Assembly (NCBI GenBank): GCA_002406055.1
Contig: DHMZ01000108.1
Location: 1,433 to 17,181, forward strand
DNA length: 15,749 nucleotides
Direction: 5' to 3'
Source of the DNA: Spirochaetales bacterium UBA4629
GTDB lineage: Bacteria; Spirochaetota; Spirochaetia; Sphaerochaetales; Sphaerochaetaceae
Position 1 is the first letter of the stretch; the number at the start of each line of letters is the position of its first letter. The notes beneath the pieces are model-generated. The model saw nothing but the letters and a program-made list of their open reading frames with translations, searched no databases and was not told the origin of the DNA. This document shows positions 1 through 7,834 of this stretch, one piece after another. The position numbers were made by a program, and so were the translations under genes.

Positions 1-2
1 AT

Positions 3-16
3 TATTGTTAACAATA
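3..16. repeat. 14-base perfect palindrome at the window edge
   Basis: The sequence TATTGTTAACAATA reads the same on both strands. It lies beyond the uxaC terminator, so it probably belongs to whatever is left of the window. It could be a regulator's operator, but its partner gene is not visible and AT-rich palindromes arise by chance. No gene is seen in bases 1-40. Confidence 0.3.
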
Positions 17-33
17 TCTAATTAATGTAAAGC

Positions 34-67
34 AAAAAATAATGGGAGGCTCAAACCTCCCATTTTT
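34..67 (-). terminator. Intrinsic terminator of uxaC, possibly bidirectional
   Basis: A perfect 9-base-pair stem (AATGGGAGG at 41-49 with CCTCCCATT at 56-64) closes a 6-base loop. Read on the minus strand it follows the uxaC stop by about 20 bases and is succeeded by ATTATTTTTT. On the plus strand it is followed by a shorter T run, so it may also stop transcription arriving from the left. Confidence 0.85.
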
Positions 68-85
68 AGTTGTAAATTATTATTA

Positions 86-1489
86 CTAACCTTCAAAATA
101 CTTTTTAGCGTTGTTAAATGAAATATCACTAACAATTCTACCGAGCATCTCTTCATCATTAGGTAGTAAGCCTTTTTCTGTCCAAGTGCCAATAAGGTTA
201 CAGAGTATTCTTCTGAAATATTCATGGCGTGGATAAGATAAGAAAGATCTAGAGTCTGTAAGCATACCAATAAATGATGGAAGAGAACCAAGAGAAGCAA
301 GAACTCTCATTTGTTCTTCCATGCCATCAATATGATCACAGAACCACCAAGCAGAACCAAGCTGAATCTTTCCTTTCATTCCATCACCCTGGTAGCAACC
401 CATAAGAGTAGCAAGAGGATAGTAATCTTTTGGATTGAGAGAGTAGAGTATTGTCTTTGGAATGCTATCATTATTTGAAAGAGAGGCAAAGAATTCAGAG
501 ACGCCAAGGCTTATTGTCTCGTCATATGTTGCATCAAAGCCAGTATCTGGTCCAAGAAGCGCATACATTTTCTTGTTATTATCTCTTATAGACTCAAAGT
601 GTAACTGCATAGCAATATTTCTATCTTTATAAAGCTTAGCAAGCTTTGAGAGAAGATATGTTCTATAGCCATCTGCTTCTTCTTTTGTTGGTTCAACACC
701 ATTAAGTTTGTTCTTGAAGATTTCGTTTACTTTATCTTCTGAAAGGAAAGTATGAGGACATGTCATAAGAGCATGGTCAGATGCTTTGCAACCTAATAGG
801 ACAAAGTAGTCTAATCTTGAAGCAAGTGCATTAACAAGATCCTCTACACTCTCAATCTTCATTGTTGCACTTTCACCTAGCTTAGCTATGTAAGAAGCGA
901 AGTCAGGCTTTTCAATATTAAGTGCCTTATCTGGTCTGTATGATGGGATAACTTTGCTTGGACACTTTCCATCTTTAAGAATCTTCTTATGCCACTCGAG
1001 TGAATCTGCTGGGTCGTCTGTTGTTCCTACAGCATAAACATTGAACTTCTTCATGATTCCATAAACAGAGAGTTCAGGATCGTTCTTAAATTTATCATTT
1101 GCTTCGTTGTAGATTTTCTCTGCATTCTTTCTGTTGAGAATATCATTAATACCGAAGTATCTTCTAAGCTCTAAGTGTGTCCAATGGTACAAAGGGTTGC
1201 CAATTAAGTTTTCCATTGTTTCTGCCCAAGCATAGAACTTCTTATATGGATCACTATTTCCTGTAATTAATTCTTCATGGAAACCGCATGTTCTCATCTG
1301 TCTCCACTTGTAGTGGTCTCCACCAAGCCAAGCATCTGTAATAGTTGTGAAGCGTGTATTCTCAGCAATCTGCTGTGGAATTAAGTGGCAGTGATAGTCG
1401 AAGATAGGCGCATTTTCAGCATATTTATGGAAAAGAGTAGAGGCTGTCTCATTTTCCAAAAGAAATTCTTCATTCATGAATTCTTTCAT
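86..1489 (-). CDS. uxaC: Glucuronate/galacturonate isomerase (uronate isomerase)
   Basis: Cytoplasmic uronate isomerase of the amidohydrolase superfamily, which interconverts D-glucuronate with D-fructuronate and D-galacturonate with D-tagaturonate, the first step of hexuronate catabolism. The 467 residues match the usual length of about 470. Family marks are the N-terminal metal-binding DYHCHL (residues 31-36), MQLHFESIRDNN followed by LLGPDTGFD in the middle, and the hallmark LTDSRSFLSYPRHEYFRRIL near the C-terminus. The start is supported by AGGAG (minus strand, 1498-1502) eight bases before the ATG. The gene ends in tandem TAG/TAA stops followed by a strong terminator, so it is probably monocistronic. 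It is divergent from a large sugar-sensing regulator, and a GH105 hydrolase lies beyond that, which points to breakdown of pectin- or glucuronate-derived material. Identification is firm. Which uronate is used in vivo cannot be read from the sequence. Confidence 0.96.
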   Translation of the reverse strand: MKEFMNEEFLLENETASTLFHKYAENAPIFDYHCHLIPQQIAENTRFTTITDAWLGGDHYKWRQMRTCGFHEELITGNSDPYKKFYAWAETMENLIGNPLYHWTHLELRRYFGINDILNRKNAEKIYNEANDKFKNDPELSVYGIMKKFNVYAVGTTDDPADSLEWHKKILKDGKCPSKVIPSYRPDKALNIEKPDFASYIAKLGESATMKIESVEDLVNALASRLDYFVLLGCKASDHALMTCPHTFLSEDKVNEIFKNKLNGVEPTKEEADGYRTYLLSKLAKLYKDRNIAMQLHFESIRDNNKKMYALLGPDTGFDATYDETISLGVSEFFASLSNNDSIPKTILYSLNPKDYYPLATLMGCYQGDGMKGKIQLGSAWWFCDHIDGMEEQMRVLASLGSLPSFIGMLTDSRSFLSYPRHEYFRRILCNLIGTWTEKGLLPNDEEMLGRIVSDISFNNAKKYFEG

Positions 1490-1578
1490 TTATAAAACTC
1501 CTAGTATTTATTATTTAATAGAATAATCATCTAAGAAAAATAGTACAGATGATATTTTGTTATGTTCCGACAGAATTT

Positions 1579-1610
1579 CTCTTTTTAAAGAGGGATTCAT
1601 TGTTTAGAAT
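1579..1610 (+). promoter_or_regulatory. Candidate promoter with overlapping inverted repeat for the regulator gene
   Basis: An inverted repeat CTCTTT-tt-AAAGAG spans 1579-1592. It overlaps a weak -35-like TTTTTA (1582-1587), which sits 17 bases before a good -10-like TAGAAT (1605-1610). Transcription would begin near 1617, about 27 bases before the chosen start codon. The position suggests an operator that could autoregulate the gene. The -35 match is poor, so the promoter call is tentative. The divergent uxaC promoter must lie in the same 154-base gap, but I cannot place it convincingly. Confidence 0.35.
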
Positions 1611-1633
1611 TATTGTATTCTGGTTTCTTTCAT

Positions 1634-1637
1634 GAGG
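1634..1637 (+). promoter_or_regulatory. Ribosome binding site deciding the regulator start
   Basis: GAGG lies six bases upstream of the ATG at 1644. The in-frame ATG at 1632 has only a pyrimidine-rich leader and no Shine-Dalgarno match, and this GAGG would lie inside its coding sequence. The start at 1644 is therefore preferred. Confidence 0.6.
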
Positions 1638-1643
1638 GATGCA

Positions 1644-4600
1644 ATGCTAAAAAAAACAGGATATCTAGTTGCTAATATTCATCAAGGCACAGCCTTAAGA
1701 ATGTGGGATGCGATAAATGAAGATGTTCGTCTTCATAACGATCAAACAGTCTTCATCTTCCCAGGAGGAAGACTAAACTACAAGAAAGCTGATGAATATC
1801 TTCGTAATAGCATATTTCAATATGCAAACGAAAGAAACCTTGATGGCGCTGTTGTTTGGTCAAGCAGCCTGGCAGGAGAAGCAACATGGAAAAGCGTTCA
1901 TGATTGGACAAAGAAGTTAAGTTTATCTCTTCCTGTTGTATCTCTAGGAATAAGCATAGAAGGTGTCCCTTCTATTACTTTTGATGCCTATAGTGGCGTT
2001 TACAGAATGGTTGAGCATTTTATAAGCTTTCATGGTTTAAAGCGTATTGCTTTCTTGCGTGGACCTGAAAAACACGATTCTGCATTAGAGAGATATAGAG
2101 CATACATAGATGCCCTAAAAGATTATTCTATTGAAATTGACAATCGTCTTATCTCATCTCCTCAACCTTGGAGCGAAGGAGAGGCAGCAATTAAGGAAAT
2201 CGTAGAAACTAATCATATGATGCCTAAAAGAGATTTTGATGCAGTAATCACTTCCTCTGATTTAATGGCATACACTGTTGAGAATTACCTTGAAAAGAAT
2301 GGCTACATAATTCCCGATGATATTGCCATTGCTGGCTTTAATGATTCTCCTGAAGCTTTCATGGGGCCGACAGAACTTTCAACTGTAAGAACTCCAATAA
2401 AAGAGATGGTGGAGCATAGCTCTGTGATGATTAATAGAATGGAGGAGAGAGAAAAAGAATTCCCATCATCTATTTCTCTCATTACAACTCCTATCTTTAG
2501 ACGCAGTTGTGGTTGTAGCGATATATACTCAACAAATGAAGTTGAGAAAATAAAGAGCTTTAAAGATTATGAAGAATGGCTAAAGATAAGAATAAATGAT
2601 GAAAAATGTGCATCCATTCTTCTTGAGATAGTCAACGATTTATTTGTTAAAAGAATTGTTGTTAATAAAGAGAGTAGACGACACTTCGAAGAACTGAGTT
2701 GGCGCTACCTTAAGCATGGTGGGGAGATAAAGCTCTTCTTATCTGCAATTAAGCTTTGTGGCGTAGTTTATAAAGAGAGAGAATTTTCTTCTTTAGAGAC
2801 TTATCTTCTCTCTGAAATACTTATGGAGAGCGAAGCTAGAGTCTCTGCAACGAATAACTACAAGAGACGAGAGAGAAACACCACACACAATGCTTTTGCA
2901 AATAAGTTATTGAAGGTCCATAGCTTTGAAGAGATGGGGGAGATTATGAAAAAATACTTTCCTCCAATGGGCATAGAAAAGGCCTTTATTTTTACATATA
3001 AAGAAAATGGCAGTGCGGTGCTTCAGTGTGGTTTTTCTCAAGACAAACTCTTTACTAGGGGCAAAGAGTTCTCTTCATCTCTTTTATATCCAGAAGAACT
3101 AGAGAGTGAAATAGAACGAGGTCTCTTCGTCGTAAATCCTCTATTTTTCGATAATGAAATAGAGGGATACATGATTATAAAGAACAATGATTCTTCTGCC
3201 ATTATGATAGAAAATATCAGGACAGATGTTTCTGCTTCTTTGCAAGCTATCTCATTGTATTCTCTAGCTTGTGAAAAGAGCCAGAGAGCAGAAGAAGCAG
3301 AGAAGAAGACATCTGAATTCTATGCAATTCTCTCAGAAGAATTGAGGGAACCTCTTAAGTACATAAAGGATTTGCTACTAAGCAAAAAAGACTTTGATAG
3401 AGAAAAAATGCTATCAACAATTATTAAGAGTGAGCATCTATTACAACTTTCAATAGCAGAAAAGGGAGGGCTTGTTTTAGAAGCTAAGCTTCATCCATTA
3501 AGTAAGCTAATTGATAAAATCAGAGAAAAGGGAATAAAAGTTTCATCTCCTTCTATGCTTCCGTCCCTTGTTATGGATGAACAAAGAATGGAGGATGTTT
3601 TAGATTCTGTTATTTCATACTTTTCAAATGAAGTTGAGTTAATGCTCCGCTTAGAAGAGGCAGATGTTTCTTTGCATTTTTCTTCTTTAAGAGAGCTCTC
3701 TCAAACCATGTCTAATGCAACTCTCCAATATGTAGAGAAACTCTTACTCCTTCACGGAGGTAACTTCTCTTTTGATAATGATGGCTTAACAATCTACCTC
3801 CCTTATCCAACAATTAGCGGAGAATCTAGTATTGAAAATAAAGATGGCGGTGTCCTTTTTATTACAGATAATAGTTCAAAATATAATAATCTATTTAGTT
3901 GTAAAGTAACGTATATATGCTTTGAAGAGGCAATCCAGGCTATTAATAGTGTTGGATCTTATTCGTCAATTAGTTGGGATACCTCTGAAATAAACAAGCA
4001 AAATGGGATTGTAATTAATCTACTACGAAGCCATAAAGATGGAAGTAGGTTACCTTTTATTTCTTTCGGCTTAAAGGATGATGCAATTAGCTTAAATGCT
4101 GCTCTTGAGGGCGTTCTTCCAAGTGAAGGAAAGGGCAGCATATATACTTTTGGTCATTTCCCATCATCACTTTCAATCTTTAAAGAATTTGCATCCATAG
4201 AGGAAGTTAAGGATTTAAAAGATATTCCAGATGAGGCAAAGAGTTCCCTCTTTGTTCTTTCTTCTGTGGACAATGAAAAGATAGAGGCTATAAGAAAAGA
4301 TCGCAGTTTTACTAAAACGCCAATACTAATCGTTAAAGATAGGTTTACAAAAGAAGAGGCTGAGAGCTTGGCTTCAACTCCTAGCGTTCTTCTTGTTAAT
4401 ACTTCTATTACAGAGGCTGAAGGTTTTATTAACAGGATAGTTTCAATTTTTGCTGGAGAAGAACTTCTTCCTCCGCTAACGTCAGTTCTTGTAAAGAAAG
4501 CAATTGCCTATATAAATGACAACGCAACAAATAGTATTTCTAGGTGGCAAATAGCTGGCTCTGTTAATATTAGTGAGGATTACCTTACAAGAATCTTTAG

Positions 4601-4793
4601 AAAGGAGATAGGAATAAGCCCTTGGGACTACTTAAATAGGTACCGAATTCAAATTGCATCAAGATTATTGCTTGAGACAGGTTCTTCTATTAGCGAAATT
4701 GCTTCTCTTACAGGCTTTCAGGATCAGGCATATTTCTGCAGAGTATTTAGAAAAGTTAAAGGTTTTCCTCCTGGAAATATTAGAACACGTTAG
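1644..4793 (+). CDS. Large one-component regulator: LacI-like sensor, GAF-like, pseudo-histidine-kinase, pseudo-receivers, AraC DNA-binding domain
   Basis: Predicted cytoplasmic transcription regulator of about 1049 residues, without signal peptide or membrane segment. Residues 2-290 resemble the ligand-binding domain of LacI-family repressors (AVITSSDLMAY, PDDIAIAGFNDSP) but lack the usual N-terminal DNA-binding helices, and end in RRSCGC (286-291). A GAF-like region (about 421-541) and a short coiled coil follow. Next is a histidine-kinase-like region: SEELREPL at 564-571 matches the kinase H-box with Glu565 in place of the histidine, DEQRM at 645-649 marks the N-box region, and LHGG is at 703-706. 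Two receiver-like segments follow (about 735-826 and 831-941) without the phosphoacceptor aspartate. The C-terminal 100 residues form a clear AraC domain with two helix-turn-helices (about 966-987 and 1015-1037). The neighbours uxaC and GH105 suggest that it senses a sugar or uronate. The effector and targets are inferred. An upstream ATG at 1632 would add four residues. Confidence 0.88.
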   Translation: MLKKTGYLVANIHQGTALRMWDAINEDVRLHNDQTVFIFPGGRLNYKKADEYLRNSIFQYANERNLDGAVVWSSSLAGEATWKSVHDWTKKLSLSLPVVSLGISIEGVPSITFDAYSGVYRMVEHFISFHGLKRIAFLRGPEKHDSALERYRAYIDALKDYSIEIDNRLISSPQPWSEGEAAIKEIVETNHMMPKRDFDAVITSSDLMAYTVENYLEKNGYIIPDDIAIAGFNDSPEAFMGPTELSTVRTPIKEMVEHSSVMINRMEEREKEFPSSISLITTPIFRRSCGCSDIYSTNEVEKIKSFKDYEEWLKIRINDEKCASILLEIVNDLFVKRIVVNKESRRHFEELSWRYLKHGGEIKLFLSAIKLCGVVYKEREFSSLETYLLSEILMESEARVSATNNYKRRERNTTHNAFANKLLKVHSFEEMGEIMKKYFPPMGIEKAFIFTYKENGSAVLQCGFSQDKLFTRGKEFSSSLLYPEELESEIERGLFVVNPLFFDNEIEGYMIIKNNDSSAIMIENIRTDVSASLQAISLYSLACEKSQRAEEAEKKTSEFYAILSEELREPLKYIKDLLLSKKDFDREKMLSTIIKSEHLLQLSIAEKGGLVLEAKLHPLSKLIDKIREKGIKVSSPSMLPSLVMDEQRMEDVLDSVISYFSNEVELMLRLEEADVSLHFSSLRELSQTMSNATLQYVEKLLLLHGGNFSFDNDGLTIYLPYPTISGESSIENKDGGVLFITDNSSKYNNLFSCKVTYICFEEAIQAINSVGSYSSISWDTSEINKQNGIVINLLRSHKDGSRLPFISFGLKDDAISLNAALEGVLPSEGKGSIYTFGHFPSSLSIFKEFASIEEVKDLKDIPDEAKSSLFVLSSVDNEKIEAIRKDRSFTKTPILIVKDRFTKEEAESLASTPSVLLVNTSITEAEGFINRIVSIFAGEELLPPLTSVLVKKAIAYINDNATNSISRWQIAGSVNISEDYLTRIFRKEIGISPWDYLNRYRIQIASRLLLETGSSISEIASLTGFQDQAYFCRVFRKVKGFPPGNIRTR

Positions 4794-4815
4794 CTTGTCT
4801 GAAAAATGCAAAGTC

Positions 4816-4832
4816 GTGTTTGTAAAAAACAC
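4816..4832 (+). other. Weak hairpin between regulator and GH105 genes
   Basis: GTGTTT (4816-4821) and AAACAC (4827-4832) can pair around a 5-base loop, followed by a CTTCTCTTTCTC tract. The stem is short and AT-rich and has no T run, so it is at best an inefficient terminator or processing site. The 74-base gap it sits in holds no recognisable promoter, so GH105 is probably co-transcribed with the regulator. Confidence 0.25.
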
Positions 4833-4857
4833 CTTCTCTTTCTCATACTAAAGTAGT

Positions 4858-4861
4858 GAGG
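4858..4861 (+). promoter_or_regulatory. Ribosome binding site deciding the GH105 start
   Basis: GAGG lies six bases before the ATG at 4868. An in-frame GTG at 4856 overlaps this site and has no Shine-Dalgarno of its own, so the ATG is preferred. Confidence 0.6.
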
Positions 4862-4867
4862 TACAAA

Positions 4868-5956
4868 ATGGAAAAACCTTTTTCGCTTGAGATGGTTAAA
4901 AGTGTTAAAAAGAGATATACAAAGGGGATGATGAAGTGGCATTACGAACATGGCTTAGTTCTTTTTGCTTCTCTCTCTGTTTCCTCTTATTACTCAATCT
5001 CTTCCATTTATGATTGGGTTTATTCTCTATATGACCCAATGATCAAAGAGAATGGAGAAATCATAACATATAGAAAAGGCGAATATAATCTTGATCAGAT
5101 AAATGCAGGAAGAGCACTCTTTACTCTCTATGATAGGAGTAAAGAAGAGAGATTTGCTCTAGCGCTTGATGAACTACATAATCAACTTCTCACGCAACCT
5201 AGATGCAAATGTGGTGTCTATTGGCATAAAGAGATTTATCCTTGGCAAATATGGCTTGATGGTTTATATATGGAGGGCCCTTTTAAAGCTGAATATGCTA
5301 TTCGCCATAATAACAATGAAGAGCTAGATGATGTTATCAATCAACTAATTATAACTAATAAACTATTAAAAGACTCCAAAACAGGCCTTCTTTATCATGC
5401 ATATGATGAATCAAGAGGACAAAGATGGAGCGATATAAATACAGGTTGTTCTCCTCATTTTTGGTCTCGTTCTATTGGTTGGTATTTAATGGCTGTTATC
5501 GACGTATTAGATTTTGTTAGCTTAAGCGATGGAAAACGTGAGTCTTTAATTAATATAGTAAAAGAGCTCTCTTTGTCTCTTCTTCCTTTTCAATATGAAA
5601 GTGGAATGTGGTGGCAAGTAACAGATGAGGGAAAAAGAGAAGGTAACTATCTAGAAACAAGTGCTACTAGTATGTTCGCTTATTCATTCTTTAAAGGAGT
5701 TAGAATGGGCTATCTTGATTCATCATTCAGAGAACGAGCACAAAAAGCTATTGATGGAATCAAGAGTAAATATCTTACATTTGATGGAAATGAGTATCAT
5801 TTAGGTGGAATATGTTCTGTTGCAGGACTAGGTGGAAATCCATATAGAGATGGCTCATTTAAATACTACGTCAAAGAGAAAATCGCAACGGATGATTTTA
5901 AGGGTGTTGGACCGTTTATTCTTGCACTACTTGAAGAAGAAAAGGCCATAAAGTAA
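4868..5956 (+). CDS. GH105 unsaturated rhamnogalacturonyl/glucuronyl hydrolase (YteR/YesR type)
   Basis: Glycoside hydrolase family 105 enzyme. The family removes the 4,5-unsaturated uronic acid that polysaccharide lyases leave at the non-reducing end of oligosaccharides, typically from rhamnogalacturonan or pectin. The 362 residues fit the family length. Seen in order: the IWLDGLYMEGPF block, whose Asp131 probably corresponds to the catalytic Asp of YteR; YHAYDESRGQRWSD (about 176-189); HFWSRSIGWYLMA (197-209); a C-terminal block GLGGNPYRDGSFKYYV (about 320-335); and KGVGPFILA (345-353). There is no signal peptide, so it acts in the cytoplasm on imported disaccharides or short oligosaccharides. 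It follows the AraC-type regulator by 74 bases on the same strand and is followed by a separate promoter, so it probably forms a two-gene unit with the regulator. No transporter or lyase is in view. The family is secure, the exact substrate is not. Confidence 0.93.
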   Translation: MEKPFSLEMVKSVKKRYTKGMMKWHYEHGLVLFASLSVSSYYSISSIYDWVYSLYDPMIKENGEIITYRKGEYNLDQINAGRALFTLYDRSKEERFALALDELHNQLLTQPRCKCGVYWHKEIYPWQIWLDGLYMEGPFKAEYAIRHNNNEELDDVINQLIITNKLLKDSKTGLLYHAYDESRGQRWSDINTGCSPHFWSRSIGWYLMAVIDVLDFVSLSDGKRESLINIVKELSLSLLPFQYESGMWWQVTDEGKREGNYLETSATSMFAYSFFKGVRMGYLDSSFRERAQKAIDGIKSKYLTFDGNEYHLGGICSVAGLGGNPYRDGSFKYYVKEKIATDDFKGVGPFILALLEEEKAIK

Positions 5957-5985
5957 AAATTCGGTTAAGAAAGACACTTTTTTCT

Positions 5986-6015
5986 TTGCTAATTTGTTAT
6001 ATCCATAACTATAAT
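5986..6015 (+). promoter_or_regulatory. Sigma-70-type promoter of the 5'-nucleotidase gene
   Basis: A consensus -10 TATAAT (6010-6015) lies 18 bases downstream of TTGCTA (5986-5991), a four-of-six match to the -35. Transcription would start near 6022 and give a leader of about 30 bases carrying the GGAGG ribosome binding site. It separates the nucleotide-scavenging genes from the uronate genes upstream. Confidence 0.65.
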
Positions 6016-6051
6016 TTCTTTCGTATCACTTTTGTTGATACTGGAGGAATT

Positions 6052-7707
6052 ATGAATAAATTCAAGAAAATTGCTGTTGTAATGGTAGTACTTTTACTTT
6101 CATTTACAACTCTATTTGCAGAGGGCGCAAAGGAAGCTCTCGCTAATCAGAAGGATATCGTTGTTCTATATACAAACGATGTTCATAATGCGATTGATAA
6201 AAACATTGGATATGCAGGACTAGCTTCATATAAGAAAGCAATGGAAAAAGATAACTACGTTGCTCTTGTTGATGCGGGTGATGCAATTCAGGGTGATGTT
6301 ATTGGTACAGTCTCTAGAGGTGAGTATCTTATCGACATAATGAATGAAGTTGGCTATGACTATTGTGTTCTAGGTAACCATGAATTTGATTATGGTCTTG
6401 ATAGATTAGCAGAGCTTCTTAAAAAATCAAAAGCAGAGTATTTGTCTTCTACAATAACATATACTGGAAGTGGCATTAATCTTCTCTCTGATACAAAACC
6501 ATATGCAATTGTTGAATATGGATATATGAAGGTTGCATATATTGGTGTTTCAACTCCTGAATCATTAACAAAGTCTACACCTAAATATTTCATGGAAAAC
6601 AATGAGTTTGTTTATCACTTTGCATCTGGAACAGAGCTATATGATACAGTTCAGGGCTATGTTGATGAAGTAAGACAAAAAGGAGCAGATATCGTTATTG
6701 TTATCTCTCACCTTGGAATCGAAGAGGGAAGTGAACCAAATAGAGCTTATGATTTAATTGCTAATACAGATGGTATTGATGCTGTTATTGATGGACACTC
6801 TCACTCAACAGTCCCTTGCGAATTAGTCGATAACAAGATTGGTGGAAAAGTTGTTTACACACAGACAGGAACAAAGCTTGAGCACATTGGTAAGTTAACA
6901 ATTACTCCTACTGGTGCCATTACAGCAGAACTTGTTGAAACAACAGAGAAAGATCCAGAGACAGAAGCTTACATTGAAAGCATTAAGAGTGAATATGAAG
7001 CAGCTGTTAACGCAGTTGTTGCACACACAGATGTAGAACTCTCTATCACAGACGAAAATGGCGTTAGAATGGTCAGAAATAGAGAAACTGCTATTGGTGA
7101 TCTATGTGCTGATGCTTATAGAGCTATCAGTGGTGCAGACATTGCTTTCGTAAATGGTGGTGGTATCCGTGCAACAATCAAGAAGGGTGACATTACTACA
7201 GCTGACATGATTGCAGTACATCCATACGGCAACATGCTTTGTATGTGTTACGCTACAGGACAGGAAATTCTTGATGCATTAGAACTTGGAAGTATGAATA
7301 CTCAGGCAATCAGCAGCCAGGATGGAAAAGCTGTTGGTGAAAGTGGTGGATTCTTACAGGTTTCTGGTCTTAAGTACACAATTGATACATCTATTCCATC
7401 TAGCGTTGTTAGAGATAGTGATGGTCTCTTTGTAGAAGTTGCTGGCGAAAGAAGAGTTAAGGACGTTTATGTATTAAAGAATGGCGAATGGGTAGCTCTA
7501 GATCCTAATGCAACATATACACTTGCTTGCCATAATTACAAGCTTCAGGATATGGGTGATGGATACACAATGTTTGTTGATAATACATATATCCTTGATA
7601 AGGTTATGCTCGACAATCAGGTAATCATTAACTATATCGTTAATGACCTTGGTGGCAATGTTGGCGAAGAATACGCTAAGCCTCAGGGAAGAATTACTGT
7701 TATCTAA
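6052..7707 (+). CDS. Secreted 5'-nucleotidase (UshA/NT5E-type metallophosphoesterase)
   Basis: Two-domain nucleotidase of 551 residues that hydrolyses extracytoplasmic nucleotides to nucleosides plus phosphate. Some relatives also split UDP-sugars or 2',3'-cyclic nucleotides. A signal peptide covers residues 1 to about 24, with a Lys-rich start, a hydrophobic core and a likely cut near LFA-EG. There is no lipobox cysteine, so it is probably a soluble periplasmic protein. The N-terminal metallophosphatase domain carries NDVH (42-45), GD (76-77), GNHEFD (108-113), SHLG (219-222) and GHSH (248-251), the di-metal ligands. The C-terminal nucleotide-binding domain has NGGGIR (368-373), GGFLQVSGLKY (432-442) and MGDGYTMF (501-508). 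The start at 6052 has GGAGG four bases upstream; a longer reading frame from 5986 would bury the promoter and the signal peptide. The nucleoside importer and phosphorylases downstream make nucleotide scavenging the likely role. Confidence 0.94.
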   Translation: MNKFKKIAVVMVVLLLSFTTLFAEGAKEALANQKDIVVLYTNDVHNAIDKNIGYAGLASYKKAMEKDNYVALVDAGDAIQGDVIGTVSRGEYLIDIMNEVGYDYCVLGNHEFDYGLDRLAELLKKSKAEYLSSTITYTGSGINLLSDTKPYAIVEYGYMKVAYIGVSTPESLTKSTPKYFMENNEFVYHFASGTELYDTVQGYVDEVRQKGADIVIVISHLGIEEGSEPNRAYDLIANTDGIDAVIDGHSHSTVPCELVDNKIGGKVVYTQTGTKLEHIGKLTITPTGAITAELVETTEKDPETEAYIESIKSEYEAAVNAVVAHTDVELSITDENGVRMVRNRETAIGDLCADAYRAISGADIAFVNGGGIRATIKKGDITTADMIAVHPYGNMLCMCYATGQEILDALELGSMNTQAISSQDGKAVGESGGFLQVSGLKYTIDTSIPSSVVRDSDGLFVEVAGERRVKDVYVLKNGEWVALDPNATYTLACHNYKLQDMGDGYTMFVDNTYILDKVMLDNQVIINYIVNDLGGNVGEEYAKPQGRITVI

Positions 7708-7710
7708 TTT

Positions 7711-7744
7711 GTTTATTTCCTCCCCACAAAAAGGGGAGGTAAAC
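7711..7744 (+). terminator. Terminator-like hairpin after the 5'-nucleotidase gene
   Basis: CCTCCCC (7719-7725) pairs with GGGGAGG (7733-7739) around a 7-base loop. The stem is extended by GTTTA (7711-7715) with TAAAC (7740-7744) across a 3-base bulge. It begins four bases after the stop. The following sequence is AT-rich but has no clean T run, so termination may be partial. Confidence 0.6.
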
Positions 7745-7761
7745 CAATTTAATAAATTTTC

Positions 7762-7790
7762 TTTACAAGAGAAAGAACACAATTTAAAAT
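7762..7790 (+). promoter_or_regulatory. Sigma-70-type promoter of the nucleoside-binding protein gene
   Basis: TTTACA (7762-7767, five of six to the -35 consensus) and TAAAAT (7785-7790, five of six to the -10) are exactly 17 bases apart. The start point would be near 7797, giving a leader of just under 40 bases with AAGGAG (7819-7824) ten bases before the ATG. The good match fits strong expression of a binding protein. Confidence 0.7.
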
Positions 7791-7834
7791 TAAAAAATAG
7801 CGTTTAAAATGAACGTATAAGGAGTTACAAAATT

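Noticed and set aside
22..300. Minus-strand open frame of about 92 codons at the left edge
   Set aside because: It overlaps the 3' end of uxaC in another frame and runs through its terminator; the translation has no recognisable domain.
4654..4851. 65-codon open frame overlapping the end of the regulator gene
   Set aside because: It lies mostly inside the AraC-domain coding region in another frame, has no ribosome binding site and no family resemblance.
5967..5986. Possible terminator after the GH105 gene (AAGAAA with TTTCTT)
   Set aside because: The stem has six pairs, almost all A-T, and a long loop; too weak to call, though the T-rich stretch could cause some termination.
5986..6051. Upstream extension of the 5'-nucleotidase frame
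   Set aside because: It would place 22 residues before an evident signal peptide and overlap a consensus promoter; GGAGG supports the ATG at 6052.
7708..7834. Purine riboswitch upstream of the nucleoside-binding protein
   Set aside because: The leader after the proposed promoter is under 40 bases and shows no three-way junction or conserved purine-riboswitch core.
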